Shown: one piece after another, positions 27,041 to 37,699 of the stretch
Position numbering within the stretch: position 1 is the stretch's first letter
How the letters are laid out: every line of letters begins with the position of its first letter
DNA from: Uranotaenia lowii
Lineage: Eukaryota; Arthropoda; Insecta; Diptera; Culicidae
Direction of reading: 5' to 3'
Assembly (NCBI RefSeq): GCF_029784155.1
Contig: NC_073691.1
Location: forward strand, 20,116,006 to 20,180,005
Length of the DNA: 64,000 bases
Program-made: the position numbers and the translations under genes
The notes under the pieces: model-generated
Databases searched by the model: none
Seen by the model: the letters and a program-made list of their open reading frames with translations, nothing else
Told to the model about the DNA's origin: nothing

Positions 27041-29749
27041 CAGAAAAATAATTAGCACCAAAAAGAGTACACAAATTAAAACAAATAATGCACAAAAACA
27101 ACAAAAAGATGGTACGAAAATTTTCAAAATTACACAAAAATTATTAAAAGAGACTAAAAAGTAGCAAGTAATTGACATAAAAAGTACATTCAATGTCACA
27201 TAAAGTGGCACAAAAATGATATAAAACAAAAGTAGCATAAACATAACAAAAAACATGGCACAAAGATTACAAAGAAATGGCACAATGATAGCAGAATGAT
27301 ACAAATAAAAAGTCACGAAAAATGATAAAAAAGAGGCACAAAAATTAATTAAAGTGGTACAAAAATGGCACGAAATTGCCTAAAATAACAGAAAATTTAC
27401 TCAAAAATATCTCAAAAACAACCCAGAAATGACACCAAGGTAATGGCATAAGAAAAATGAAATGAAAATGTAAAAGAAAGTGGCAAAAAAGAGGAATAAA
27501 ATGGTTCGAAAATGAGAATAATGTCAAAAATTGTTCAAAAGAATCGAAAAAAAACTTAAAAATGGCTCACAAGTCTCATGAAAATGGCACAAAATTGTAC
27601 AATGGATAGAAAAATGTAACAAAATTGACAGGAAAAACACAAAATTAGCACCTCTTTTTGGTGGCACACAAATAGCACAAAATTAAAACGAATGAAGCAA
27701 GTAAGTGACAAAGAAAGCTTCAAAAATTTTCATTAATTACCAAGTAAATGACATAAAAATTACACAAAACGACTAAAACGTGTCATTAAAAATTACAAAA
27801 GCGAAATGGCTGGAAAAAGGTGGCACAAAAATGACAATAATAGCTCAATGATACAAAATAAGCACAGAAATAGCACAAAATTGACTAAAAATAACGAAAA
27901 ACGACACAAAAGTAGCACAAAGTTGGTAAAAAAAAATGGCATAATGATATAAAAAGGCACAAAAACGATAGAAAAGTGGAACAAAAATGCCATAAATGTG
28001 GCAGAAAATTGTCTGAAATAAGATAAAATTGACACAAAAATGTCCTAAAAATGACACTAAAGTGACGAAATAAAATTATTCAAAAGTGGCACAGAAATGG
28101 CACAAAAATGACACAAATGGTAAATGGCACAAAATGACAGAAAATAGACACAGAAATGGCATAAAAATGGATCAAAAGTGTCATAATTGACAAAAATATT
28201 ACACAAATATTACACAAAAATGACAAAAAATGACACAAAAGTGGCCAAAATAAAATGATGAAAAAAGGCAAAAGAATGACACAAAAATAAATAAACAAAA
28301 TTTGGTAAAAAATGGCACAAAGATGCACTATGATTCCAAAAATGATTCCAAAAACGCAAAAACCACACAAAGTTATTTTGTCACAAAACAAAAAAATTAT
28401 TCAAAAATGGCTAGATTATAAAAAAATGACACAACAATAGCACAATGATACAAAAAACCCCAAAATTGACAAAATATTACACAAAATGTTACAAAAATTA
28501 TACAAAAGTGGCGCCAATACGACACAATTTTCGCATCAAATTGTTTCCAAAAAAAAAAGAGACAAAAATGGCAGAAAATAACAAAACATTGACAAAAAAG
28601 ATGAGATAAAAAACAATTAACAGAAATGATACAGTTTCACATGATGAAGAAAACAAAGAACTACCTAAACATAAAAAACACGAATTATATAATCTAAACT
28701 AAATAAAAATAATATCAAAAATAATACAAATATTTTGAACGAATATTCAGAAACTTCGCAAACATTGTGCAAAAATTAGGCCAAAATTAAAAGAGAACTA
28801 CGAAAATGAAAACAAAATTTCACAACAATCGATCGAAAATGTCCTCATAATGTAAGTATTAATTACAAAATTGTACAGAAAATGTCCAAAAATTAATTAT
28901 TTATCTCAAAATACATTTTTAAACGCATTCACTCATGAATAACGCAAATTATACAAAAACTACACGCATTTCTTCCTCAAAATAACAGAAAAATCTCATT
29001 ATTGAACCAATTTTACACAAAATTGACCGACTTTATAAAAAATACACAACAATCACACAAAAAGCAAAAATTTCGCAAAAATGTTACATAAAAAACTAAA
29101 ACCACAAATATTTACCATAAATTTTCAACAAATTAAAGAAAAATCTCAAAACTTTACGGAAATCTTTAAAAATCTATACAACAAATAACAAAAATAACAC
29201 GAGTTTAACACAAAATATAAGAAAAAAAAATAACAATAACTCAAATGATGTAAATATTTTTGACGTTTTCATTCCTCATCAGGTGTTAAAACGAGGCTTT
29301 ATACTACATTCAACGTTTCGGCATATTTTATGTATCCTTTTTCAAGGAATCTTGCATCAGAAAACAAAGAATATGGAATTAAAATTTTTGCTGTTTGAAA
29401 GTGTAACATTGAAAACTTATATAGTGTAATTATTAACTTGGGTCGAAAAAGATCATTAAAAGTTTAACTGAAATTATAAAAAAAAAACCTACATAAAGAT
29501 AATAATATTAAAATTACATAAAAACTGTACATAATCAAAGATGAACAAAAAATCTTAAGAAACTAAAATGCTAAGAAAATTTTATGGGAAGATCAAAATT
29601 TTTTTAAAAGGACCTTAAATTGAAGCAATATTACAAAATAAAAGAATTCAAACAAAAAAGAATAAAAGATGATAGAGACTAAAAATATATTAATTAACAA
29701 TTCAATCGAAAAAAATTTCAACATTCCGGATAAAACAACTGAATTTAAG
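27041..29749. other. Decayed A-rich repeat-derived DNA
   Basis: Purine-rich sequence full of words such as AAATGGCACAAAA and ACAAAAATGACAC at irregular spacing. It appears to be an older, diverged version of the neighbouring array. A stretch near 28080-28140 matches, in inverted orientation, 42945-43030 beside gene 4, so part belongs to the inverted duplication. No coding region seen. Confidence 0.65.
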
Positions 29750-30086
29750 GGAAAGTTTTCAAAGATTTGAGAAACACACATATTGTGTGTTTAATTGCCA
29801 TCTAAAAAATTTTTTTTAGAAAAATCAATAAACAGTTATTCTCAAAAATTGAGAAAGAAGTCTAAATGACAGAAATTTTTTTTGCCAGTTCGAAACGCTA
29901 ATCGGAGATACTTGACTCAACTAGTAGAACAAAATTTGTTTTTAACTATGGATCGGATGATGGATTCAAAATCATTGCAGGTAATTTTACTCTAATGCGT
30001 TTTGATATTTCATCCGTGAATAAATCGCTTATCGTACTGGGTGTCATGATAAGTATTACCGAATCGATTTGAGGCTGAAACGATTA

Positions 30087-30098
30087 TTCGACCTCAAA
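30087..30098 (+). promoter_or_regulatory. Conserved pre-ATG motif, gene 3
   Basis: TTCGACCTCAAA directly before the ATG; matches the TTYGACMTCRRA consensus of subfamily A. Confidence 0.4.
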
Positions 30099-31237
30099 AT
30101 GTTGCCATCGACAGGACTCCGCATTGAAATTTGTATTGCTTGGTACGTTTTTAAAAAACTTAAAGTTATCAAGTGTATCTATATTAATATTTTCTAATCT
30201 TCAGTTTATTTATGCTGAGCATTCAACCGATTTCGACGAAAATTGTAGTACACGGTTTCGCGGAAGAAGAGAAGATCTTCGATGTTGACGTGTTGGATTC
30301 TTCATTCCGGTGGCCTTCGCCGATTCAACCAAATAATTCGATCTGCTATTTGATCGATCTCGAAATCAAGAACTGCACCGCTGAATTGATGGATTTCCTA
30401 GCAGCTCGAGCGTTCCTGTTTCGTGTTACAAATGTTCGATCCAGCGAGCTTTACATCCCGGTTAATTGCGTGTATGTTGAGATAGAACACTGTAAACGCA
30501 CAGCAAATATCGACATATCATTCGCAGGAGTTGACAATCTGAAATTACTCAGAATTTCGGGCACTCCAATAACCGTCCTTCCTCAGTCTATCAATAATCT
30601 TACCAAACTTGAGCAACTATTCTTGGATGAATTGCATCTTGTTGAACTTGATTTGGGCTTACTGAAAATGGTATCGCTCCAAGAACTTATCATATGCCAG
30701 ATGCCTCAAATTGAAATAATAGCATCGGAAACGGTTTTCTTAGAAAAATTGAGATCATTTCATATCGTCGATTGCAACATGACGGAACTGGATGCATCGA
30801 AGTGGAATTTTCCCAGCCTTCAAAGTTTGACTCTGAGCCATAATCAGCTTTCCAGGATTCCTGTCGGGCTAAACAACTTTGAAAATTTGACCTATCTGAA
30901 TATCGATTACAATCAACTTGATTCGTTTGATTTTAGCGTATTCGAGGGATTCGATTATTTGCAAATACTTTCTCTGAACCACAATCAGCTTCGGACATTG
31001 AAAGTTGGAGATTCCATTCGGCTGCCATCCTTGGCAGCGCTCTACTTAAGCTACAATCGTTTAAATGGGGTGGAGGAACTGCTGAAATTGGACCTGCCAG
31101 CACTGGAAGAGATCGACTTGACACTGAACGATCTGAGATGGAGCAAAGAGTTGGACCAGTTAGCCAGCAGAACGAAGATGTTTTGTTTCGACGTGAATTC
31201 CCCCAATTGCAGCCGGTACAATTTTAAAAAGATATGA
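30099..31237 (+). CDS. Secreted LRR protein, gene 3 (subfamily A)
   Basis: Exon 1 30099-30142, intron 30143-30204 (GTACGT...TCTTCAG, 62 bp, phase 2), exon 2 30205-31237; 358 aa. The spliced N-terminus gives a clear signal-peptide core (about residues 10-20: EICIACLFMLS), then PISTK. FRWP lies near residue 50. LRRs run from about 125 to 330 (LPQSINNLTKLEQLFL, LTLSHNQLSRIP, LYLSYNRLNGVEEL). The C-terminus has SPNC but not the NPI(D/N)CxW form seen in the other genes. AATAAA lies at 31246. It is 330/341 identical over the main frame to gene 4. Both copies are intact, which argues that both are or were recently functional. Confidence 0.88.
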
Positions 31238-31251
31238 AATTGAGTAATAAA

Positions 31252-31585
31252 ATATTTTCTCAAACCTTCAACTGTTTTATGAGTTTTTTTATGACGACAT
31301 GATTGAATTAGATCCTTGAAAGTTTATGAAATAAAAATACAATTTTAACCAATTTCATGAGCTTTTCATAGAGCTCATCGACGTGGGAACATGTCTCATT
31401 AACAAAAAAAATGAACATGAGGCAAGATGGCAAATTTAGATTCAAATTTTTGACGGTCGCCATATAAAAGAAAACAACGCATAAGACATTCAGTCATGTA
31501 TAAATAAAAAAAAAAACTTAAATTAGGATTTAATGACCACCAAAAGATGACCAGTCGAGACCAGACCAGAAAATTGTGAAACATG
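31252..31585. other. Intergenic DNA between gene 3 and the gypsy element
   Basis: AT-rich, no gene. A block near 31440-31500 (TTTTTGACGGTCG...CGCATAAGA) recurs in the same orientation at about 40505-40560, just beyond the other end of the gypsy element. Confidence 0.55.
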
Positions 31586-31797
31586 TGTGAGAAACCTTAC
31601 TACCCCAGTTCCCAAATCACATGGGATATTTCGGATTCTAAAGGATAAACGTCTAGCTTCTTCGTATGTAGGATTAAGACTAAATGTATTGAACAAGTGC
31701 AAGTTAAAGAGTATTGCTCACTGCGGAAGTTCATGATCGCAGCGAACTGCGTTTGTAAACGTAAAAAATCCATTGCCTTATTGGCCAAATTGTTACA
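31586..31797 (-). repeat. 3' LTR of the gypsy element
   Basis: 212 bp, differing from 40225-40436 at only a few positions (for example GTATGTAGGATT here against GTGTGTAGGTTT there). The end of the pol frame runs into the LTR. Confidence 0.92.
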
Positions 31798-32505
31798 ATC
31801 GGACACCCAGGAACCGACTCTTTGATAACGATCGTTCTCCAACACCTGAGTGACCACGAATGGACCTTTGTATCGTGGCTCCAGCTTGCGACTCCCACCC
31901 GGTGTAAACTGATCTTTGATCACCAATACCAGATCACCAACATTGTATTTTGCCGCCTCCTTCCGCCGTTGATCGAAGTACTTCTTCTGCTGTAGCTGCC
32001 GCTGTGTGATCATCTCGAACGCCTTTGCTCTAGCCTCTTCGGAACTCAGGACTGGTTCGGCATGTTCGTTGTGTAGTGTGATCACCAGTTCGTTGTAAAT
32101 ATAATCTCTCGGCTTGTACGGCAGCACCAATGATGTACATAGGTGACACCATCGTTGTCGAACTCGGCGCGTTGTTGATTCCCCACTGAATGCGCTGTAT
32201 GTATTCGTCCCATTTGCGATCGTTTCCATCCACCATACTACGGACCGACGTCAATATCGTTTTATTGCTCCTCTCCACCTGTCCGTTCCCTCGAGGGGTT
32301 CCAACAGCGACTCGATTATGATCGATACCATTACCTCGACAATACTCACGAAACGCATTCGAGGTGAAGGCAGTACCCCGATCTGTAATGGCCCGCGCAG
32401 GAAGGCCAAACACTGATGCAATTTCATCCATAAATTTCAATACTGGTGCTGTTTGCGTTGATTTCACCGCCTTCATCATTAAAAATTTCGTGAATCCACA
32501 AATCA
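31798..32505 (-). pseudogene. gypsy integrase core and C-terminal region, two frames
   Basis: The frame ending at 32030 holds the second half of the integrase core: ITDRGTAFTS and the downstream conserved Glu in GTPRGNGQVERSNKTI. Near 32130 the reading shifts to the 31600-32229 frame, which gives QRRKEAAKYNVGDLVLVI, then RYKGPFVVTQVLEND, resembling the GPY/F-type C-terminal domain. The shift means this copy cannot make an intact integrase. Confidence 0.8.
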
Positions 32506-32770
32506 CTACCAGAAAATCTCGTTTCCCTTCGTCGATTTCACAAAAGGCCCCAGATGATCCAAATGTATGGTGTGAAATGGGATCGGTACTTTCGGAATTG
32601 AATTAAGAAATCCTTCTTCACGCCCCACTTTTCCTTTATTAAATGCACATTTCGGGCATGCAGCTATGTAAGCTCGAATATATTTCCGCATCTTGGGAAA
32701 CCAAAACTGCTCCTGTACCATTCGAAACACTTTTTCTTCGCCAAAGTGGCCTCGCTCGTCATGAAAGTTT
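32506..32770 (-). pseudogene. gypsy integrase zinc-binding domain
   Basis: Minus-strand frame with the H2C2 finger (NFHDERGHFGEEKV, then ACPKCAFNK) and the start of the integrase core (IHLDHLGPF). Its N-terminal continuation lies at 36792-36933, beyond the nested insertion. It leads toward 32505, where a further frame carries the rest of integrase. Confidence 0.82.
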
Positions 32771-33022
32771 TTAACACTAAACATACCGGCTCTCTGTATA
32801 TACCTATTTATACCGCCGGGGGTCAAATGACCCCTAACACCTTTTCCGCTAAAGCTCTCTTGTTTCTTAACCGATTTTTACAAAATTTATATTTTTGGAA
32901 AGCTTGTAACGTGACTCAATTATAGTTCTCAGACAATATTGAGCTACAAACTTAGATTTTAAAGTTATTCGAAGTCTAAAAAAGTCCGAAAAAACATGCT
33001 TCGGGGAAAAGACTGTAAGTCT

Positions 33023-33725
33023 GTGACATTTCGGCATTATTAGATTTATAAAACACGAAATACAGAATTCTTGACGGTTATTTAAAGGAAGCTATTTTAG
33101 GAAGTTTTATCAATCTGCATTTTCTGAGACTATTCTTACACCTAAATTTATCTTTGCACTGGATTTTGAGTATATTAACGCAAGATTTGGACAATGAAAC
33201 TATATGCACAAGAAAGGCCACTTCATACCGGTTCTAGTGATGTAATTATATTGGCGGTGCAATGCTTTAGAAAATTATGATAAATATTTTTCTGAAAGTT
33301 AAACCAGAATATTTGCGGTAATGCTTGTTTGATTTTTTCGTTTCCTTTCACCCTTCTTCGTGTGCGAATTGGCTTTGAGATATTGCCACCCACTGCGCCG
33401 TCTGCCAAGCAAGAACTTGTGCTGACTTTTAAAAATTCAGAAACTACTTGCGTATTGTATTTATCATATTTTTGTTAAGCACCATATTGACAATGTAACT
33501 ACATCACTAGAACCGGTATAAAATAGCCTTTCTTGTGCATATAGTTTAATTACCCAAATCTTTCGTTAACATACTAAAAATCCAGTGCAAAGCGGAAAGT
33601 AAGTGGAGGAATAATCTCAGAAAATCAAAATTGATAAAAATGTCTAAAAACAGCTACATATGAATAGCCGTCAAATATTCTGTGTTTCATTTTTTTGTAA
33701 ATCTAAAGATGTCAAAATGTCACAA
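33023..33725. repeat. Imperfect palindrome (fold-back) of about 0.7 kb
   Basis: Arms 33023-33250 and about 33480-33725 are inverted copies, sharing TATATGCACAAGAAAGGC, ACCGGTTCTAGTGATGTA and TTTGCACTGGATTTT, with a unique 230-bp spacer. It could be a separate fold-back element or sub-terminal repeats of the surrounding element. A short minus-strand open frame in the spacer is not called. Confidence 0.75.
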
Positions 33726-33904
33726 ATTACGTCAACTTTCCAATTCACTTTTCAAAAAAAAAAAATATTGTTACTGAAACGGCTTTGGCGGTTGATTTAT
33801 TAAAAAGAACAGTTTTTACACCACTTTTTCACATTTTTGTGGCCATGATCTTAGAAAATTTTGAATTTTTTTTTTCTACATATGCAACATATAGCTTTTA
33901 ACTT

Positions 33905-34612
33905 GTGAACGAATACGGTCGTACGCTGGACCTTTGCTTTGCCAATGATGGATCTCGTTTACCGTTCATCGAACTCGCTCCTGCACCGCTAGTTAAAGTA
34001 GTCCCACATCACCCTGCTCTACTGGCATCACTTGAAATAACTAGGCCGATCGCTACAGTAGGAAAACCAGCGACCTTCTACCTCGACTTCAAAAACGCCA
34101 ACTTCGATGACATCTCTCACATTCTGGCAACTATCGACTGGGTATCTGAGCTTGATCTGTCAAATCCTAACGCCGCTGCTGATACCTTCTCACACATTCT
34201 GAATTATGTCATCGATCGCCACGTTCCAAAACGCTCTAGCAGCGGAAATACGCGAATCCCCTGGATCACGACTGAACTGCGACAACTGAAGACTGCTAAA
34301 AGGTGTGCTCTTCGAAATTACAAGAAGCAAAAATCATCCTACACTAAGGATATATACCGTAAACTTAACTCCGTTTATAAAAACGCCAGCGAACGTTGTT
34401 ACCATAACTACCTACGTCGCGTACAACGTAACCTCAAGTCTTGCCCAAAATCTTTTTGGAAACACGTAAAGAGTCAGCGTAAGGAACCTGGTATACCTTC
34501 AAACATGTTTTTGGACGACATCACGGCGAACTCTGATCGTGGTATCGCGATCTCTTCGCCCAAAAATTTTCCAGTATCTTCACTTCAGCTTCAACATCCC
34601 CAGAACATTTAG
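33905..34612 (+). pseudogene. LINE ORF2 linker between endonuclease and RT
   Basis: Opens near the end of an endonuclease-like region (YGRTLDLCFAND, VVPHHPALLASLE) and continues through a basic linker (WITTELRQLKTAKRCALRNY, SFWKHVKSQRK), as is usual upstream of LINE RT domains. It ends in a stop after a frameshift; the next RT motifs are in another frame. Confidence 0.75.
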
Positions 34613-34638
34613 CTAGTGCTGTCAGGAACGTTTCGCCA

Positions 34639-34917
34639 GTGGGCTTTTCAATAAATGGTTTTGAAATCGAGGAGGCAGTCATCTCTAAAGCAGCAGCGAA
34701 GCTCAAGAATTCCTTTTCTACAGGTCCGGACGGGATACCAGCTGCTTTTTTGAAAAGTTTCATGCCTGTTTTGCTGACCCCTATTCGGCCATCTTCCCTC
34801 TACTATGGAAGAAAGCTTGCATGTTTCCGGTTCATAAAAAAGGAGATAGGAGAGATATTAACAATTACCGTGGAATCTCTGCTTTATGTTCTATTGCCAA
34901 ATTACTTGAATTGGTGA
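34639..34917 (+). pseudogene. LINE RT N-terminal piece
   Basis: Contains FSTGPDGIPAAFLKS, the conserved start of LINE RT domains, and then loses the expected LPKKG/YR motif to a further frameshift (a matching stretch reads in another frame around 34830-34880). Non-functional as it stands. Confidence 0.75.
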
Positions 34918-35045
34918 TCTTGGATCTTTTTTTCCGGTCGGGATGAATAAACCTACTTGGTTTAAAATCCCTGAGAAAAAAGGAAAAAAAAGATCCTTTT
35001 TTCACGTCCTGCAAAAATTACATCTCCAATGATCAGCACGGATTC

Positions 35046-36236
35046 ATGCCCAAACGCTCTACAACAAATAACTTGCTAACGTTTACTTCTGTTGTGCATG
35101 AAAGTTTTGCTGCCAAATCTCAAACTGATGCAATCTACACCGATCTGTCCGCTGCATTCGACAAGGTGAACCATGAGACTGCCATCGGAAAACTCGAACG
35201 CTTAGGATTCTGTGGTACGCTACTGGGCTGGTTCCGCAGTTACTTAACCGGTCGTAAATTGATTGTTCGAACGGGTGACACCTTTTCCAGGCAGTTCCCA
35301 GCCACCTCTGGTGTGCCCCAAGGTAGCCATCTAGGATCGATCATTTTCCTAATTTATTTCAACGACGTGTTGTCTCTCCTCGACGTCCCCAAACTCTGCT
35401 ATGCCGATGACCTAAAACTATTTTACACCATAAACGACCACGACGACATAAATTTTCTGCAATGTCAATTTAACCTCTTCGCTGATTGGTGCGACCTTAA
35501 CTGTCTGCCATTAAACCGCAACAAATGTGCAGTCATCAGCTTTTCTCTTAAGCGGCAACCTTTAATCGCGGAGTACTTCCTAGGAGACGGAACCATCTCA
35601 CGTGTCAACCACGTTAACGATCTTGGCGTAATCTTAGATCAGCGCTTGGAATTCAAGGCACACACCAACTACGTGATTGACAAAGCATCCAGAAGTCTCG
35701 GTTTCATTTTTAGAGTGGCGAAGGACTTCAAGGATGTGTGTTGCCTGAAAAGCCTATACTGCAGCATCGTTCGTTCCATCCTTGAATACGCATCAGCTGT
35801 CTGGTGTCCCTACTACCAGAACGGTGTCGATCGGCTCGAGGCTATCCAGCGGCGATTCTTGCGATACGCCCTTAGACACCTGAACTGGCAAGACCCTTTT
35901 CGCTTACCTAGCTACGAAAATCGATGCCGCCTCATAGATATCGATACTCTTCAAGCTCGCAGACAAGCAACACGTGCCTCATTCGTCGCCGACCTCCTGT
36001 CATCGCGAATCGACTGTCCCACGCTACTGGAGGCTATTCCGCTTAGTGTACGACCCCGTGGTCTTAGAAAACTGGATCTTCAGTTGTACATTCCCCCTCG
36101 AATGAACAATTACGGAGCTAACAGCGCCCTCATCGGCGCAATGAGATCGTTCAACCGTTTTTCGGCGCATTTTGACTTCGACGTTTCGAGGGACGTTTTC
36201 CGAAGAAAAGTGATACGGGCCTTGAGAACCCCATAG
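35046..36236 (+). pseudogene. LINE reverse transcriptase, catalytic part
   Basis: 396 codons with intact RT motifs: DLSAAFDKVNHE (motif A), SGVPQGSHLGSIIFLIYFND (motif B) and LCYADDLKLF (motif C with the catalytic DD), then a thumb region, LEYASAVWCPYY, and a C-terminal basic domain ending before the stop at 36236. The frame is uninterrupted, but the upstream frameshifts and missing 5' end make the whole element dead. Confidence 0.85.
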
Positions 36237-36791
36237 TTAGACTTAATGTTATGTTTTTAATTTTTAATTTTAAGTAATCATTTGGATCAACATGTGATCC
36301 GTTGATAAGAAATAAATAACAAATGACAAATAACTTCAACTTTTTCAAACACTAAGTGAATTTTTCTCCGAGCACTTATCAACAGACTTACAGTCTTTTC
36401 CCCGAAGCATGTTTTTTCGGACTTTTTTTCTTAGACCTCGAATAACTTTAAAATCGATGTTTGTAGCTCAATATTGTATGAGAACTATATTTGAGTCACG
36501 TTACAAGCTTTCCAAAAGTATAAATTTTGTAAAAATCGGTTAAGAAACAAGAGAGTTTTACCGGAAAAGGTGTTGAGGTCATTTGACCCCCAGCGGTATA
36601 AATAGGTATACCACATACGTATTTCGAAACCTACAAACTTAAAAAAAAATATTTTTATGAAAAAATACGTGCATTTTGAAAATAAAAATAGTCATGAAGA
36701 AAAATTTGCGAAAAAACAATTTTTAAAGGAGTTACAGTCATTTGAAGTTCAAAAAATGTCATTTGACCCCCTCCGGTACAAATAGTGTTAA

Positions 36792-36933
36792 TCACTCGCC
36801 AACGTATTTTAACAGGCACTACCCAACGTTTAGCTCCATTCACTAATCTAAACAGTCGATTGTTATCCACCACATAATTCTGCTGCATCTGGCGTTCTTC
36901 ATCCGACATCGCATCACGAGAAAGGGTTTCCAC
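36792..36933 (-). pseudogene. gypsy pol segment between RNase H and integrase
   Basis: Minus-strand frame (LFRLVNGAKRWVVPVKIRWR) that leads into the H2C2 finger. It is interrupted at 36791 by the TTAA insertion; the continuation starts at 32770. Together they bracket the insertion point precisely. Confidence 0.8.
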
Positions 36934-37034
36934 AATTACTGCTAGACTAGGATCCTGAGAAAATCTGAATTGCTGATTTCTATCGACAAGATTGTCTCAA
37001 AAAAATTTCTTCCCCCGACGAATTTTCCTCCGCT

Positions 37035-37692
37035 TTAGAAGGAAAACAACACCTCGATTATACTTGGCTCTTCTACTGGACACCTACTCAATGTATCCAC
37101 GTGTCGCATACTGGTACCACTGCGATGATTTAGTCGAAAATCGTATTCCTGTAACTTCAGGGAATATCGTGCGATTCGACTATCCATCTCCTTCTTCGCG
37201 AAAGTATCGCGTACTGCGGTGCAATCAGTTCTGATCACAAAAAATCGGCCCAACAAATAATGACGGAACCGTTCCACGCTCGTCACCACAGCTAACACTT
37301 CGAGATTGTAACTATGGTATCTCGCTTCAATTTCGCTAGTTTTCCGGCTGTAATAGGTGATCGGTTTTAATCCTCCGTCTCTCTTCGTGAGCAAGATCCC
37401 AGCTAAACCCGCACTTGAAGCATCAGTATGAAGTTCTAGCTCCTCATCAGGATCGTACAATGCTAGAAGTGGACGTGAACGTAGCATCTTTTTTCAATAA
37501 CGAATACAGTGGAGCCGCGATCACACTGAAATTACGCACAAATCTTCGGAAAAAGCCTGCCAGTCCGAGAAACTGCTGGACTTCACGAACACTCTTGGGT
37601 AAAGGAAACCGTTTCACTGCCAAAATTTTAGCTTCTCCCGGGCGGATTCCTGCCGACGACACTTCGAAGCCGAAAAACTCTACTATTCGCAC
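37035..37692 (-). pseudogene. gypsy RT connection and RNase H
   Basis: Two overlapping frames. The first (37692-37447) has the RT thumb/connection signature VREVQQFLGLAGFFRRFVRNF. The second (37487-37035) carries RNase H: LELHTDASSAGLAGILL, YSRKTSEIEARYHSYNLEVL and the later catalytic Asp in SGTSMRHVDTLSR. The change of frame within about 40 bp is a frameshift relative to an intact pol. Confidence 0.85.
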
Positions 37693-37699
37693 AAAAAAG

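Larger units (their letters stand above)
29750..31251. repeat. Left arm of inverted duplication
   Basis: Inverted match to about 41176-42715, covering gene 3 with its upstream DNA (for example GGATCGGATGATGGATTC at about 29950 on this strand and on the minus strand near 42470). Small indels occur in the flank and the introns. Homology on the 3' side ends close to the stop codons. Confidence 0.9.
33905..36330 (+). mobile_element. 5'-truncated non-LTR retrotransposon (LINE)
   Basis: Plus-strand LINE inside the inverted-repeat element. The 5' end lacks most of the endonuclease. Three frames follow: linker 33905-34612, RT start 34639-34917, RT catalytic part and C-terminus 35046-36236. The 3' end is marked by AAATAAATAACAAATGAC rather than a long poly(A). 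No RNase H domain is seen. It fits a jockey- or CR1-type element; the exact clade is uncertain. Confidence 0.85.
32803..36606. mobile_element. Inner element with about 220-bp terminal inverted repeats
   Basis: Left end CCTATTTATACCGCC, right end CCTATTTATACCGC on the minus strand, each bordered outside by TATA (32799-32802 and 36607-36610). The inverted arms are long (about 32803-33022 and 36384-36606) and share GTCAAATGACC and GGGGAAAAGACTGTAAGTC. No transposase is present. The interior now holds a palindromic segment and a LINE. The family is unknown to me. Confidence 0.65.
32775..36787. mobile_element. TTAA-flanked piggyBac-like MITE (outer insert)
   Basis: Flanked on both sides by TTAA (32771-32774 and 36788-36791), the piggyBac-type target duplication. 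The termini are inverted: CACTAAACATACCGG at left, and CACTATTTGTACCGG on the minus strand at right. Without the inner insert it is only about 205 bp and has no coding capacity, so it is a non-autonomous element. It lies in the gypsy integrase coding region, and the open frame is continuous across the site once the insert and one TTAA copy are ignored. Confidence 0.7.

Noticed and set aside
31399..31584. 61-codon minus-strand frame next to the gypsy LTR
   Set aside because: Low-complexity, no domain; overlaps the direct-repeat block and has no support.
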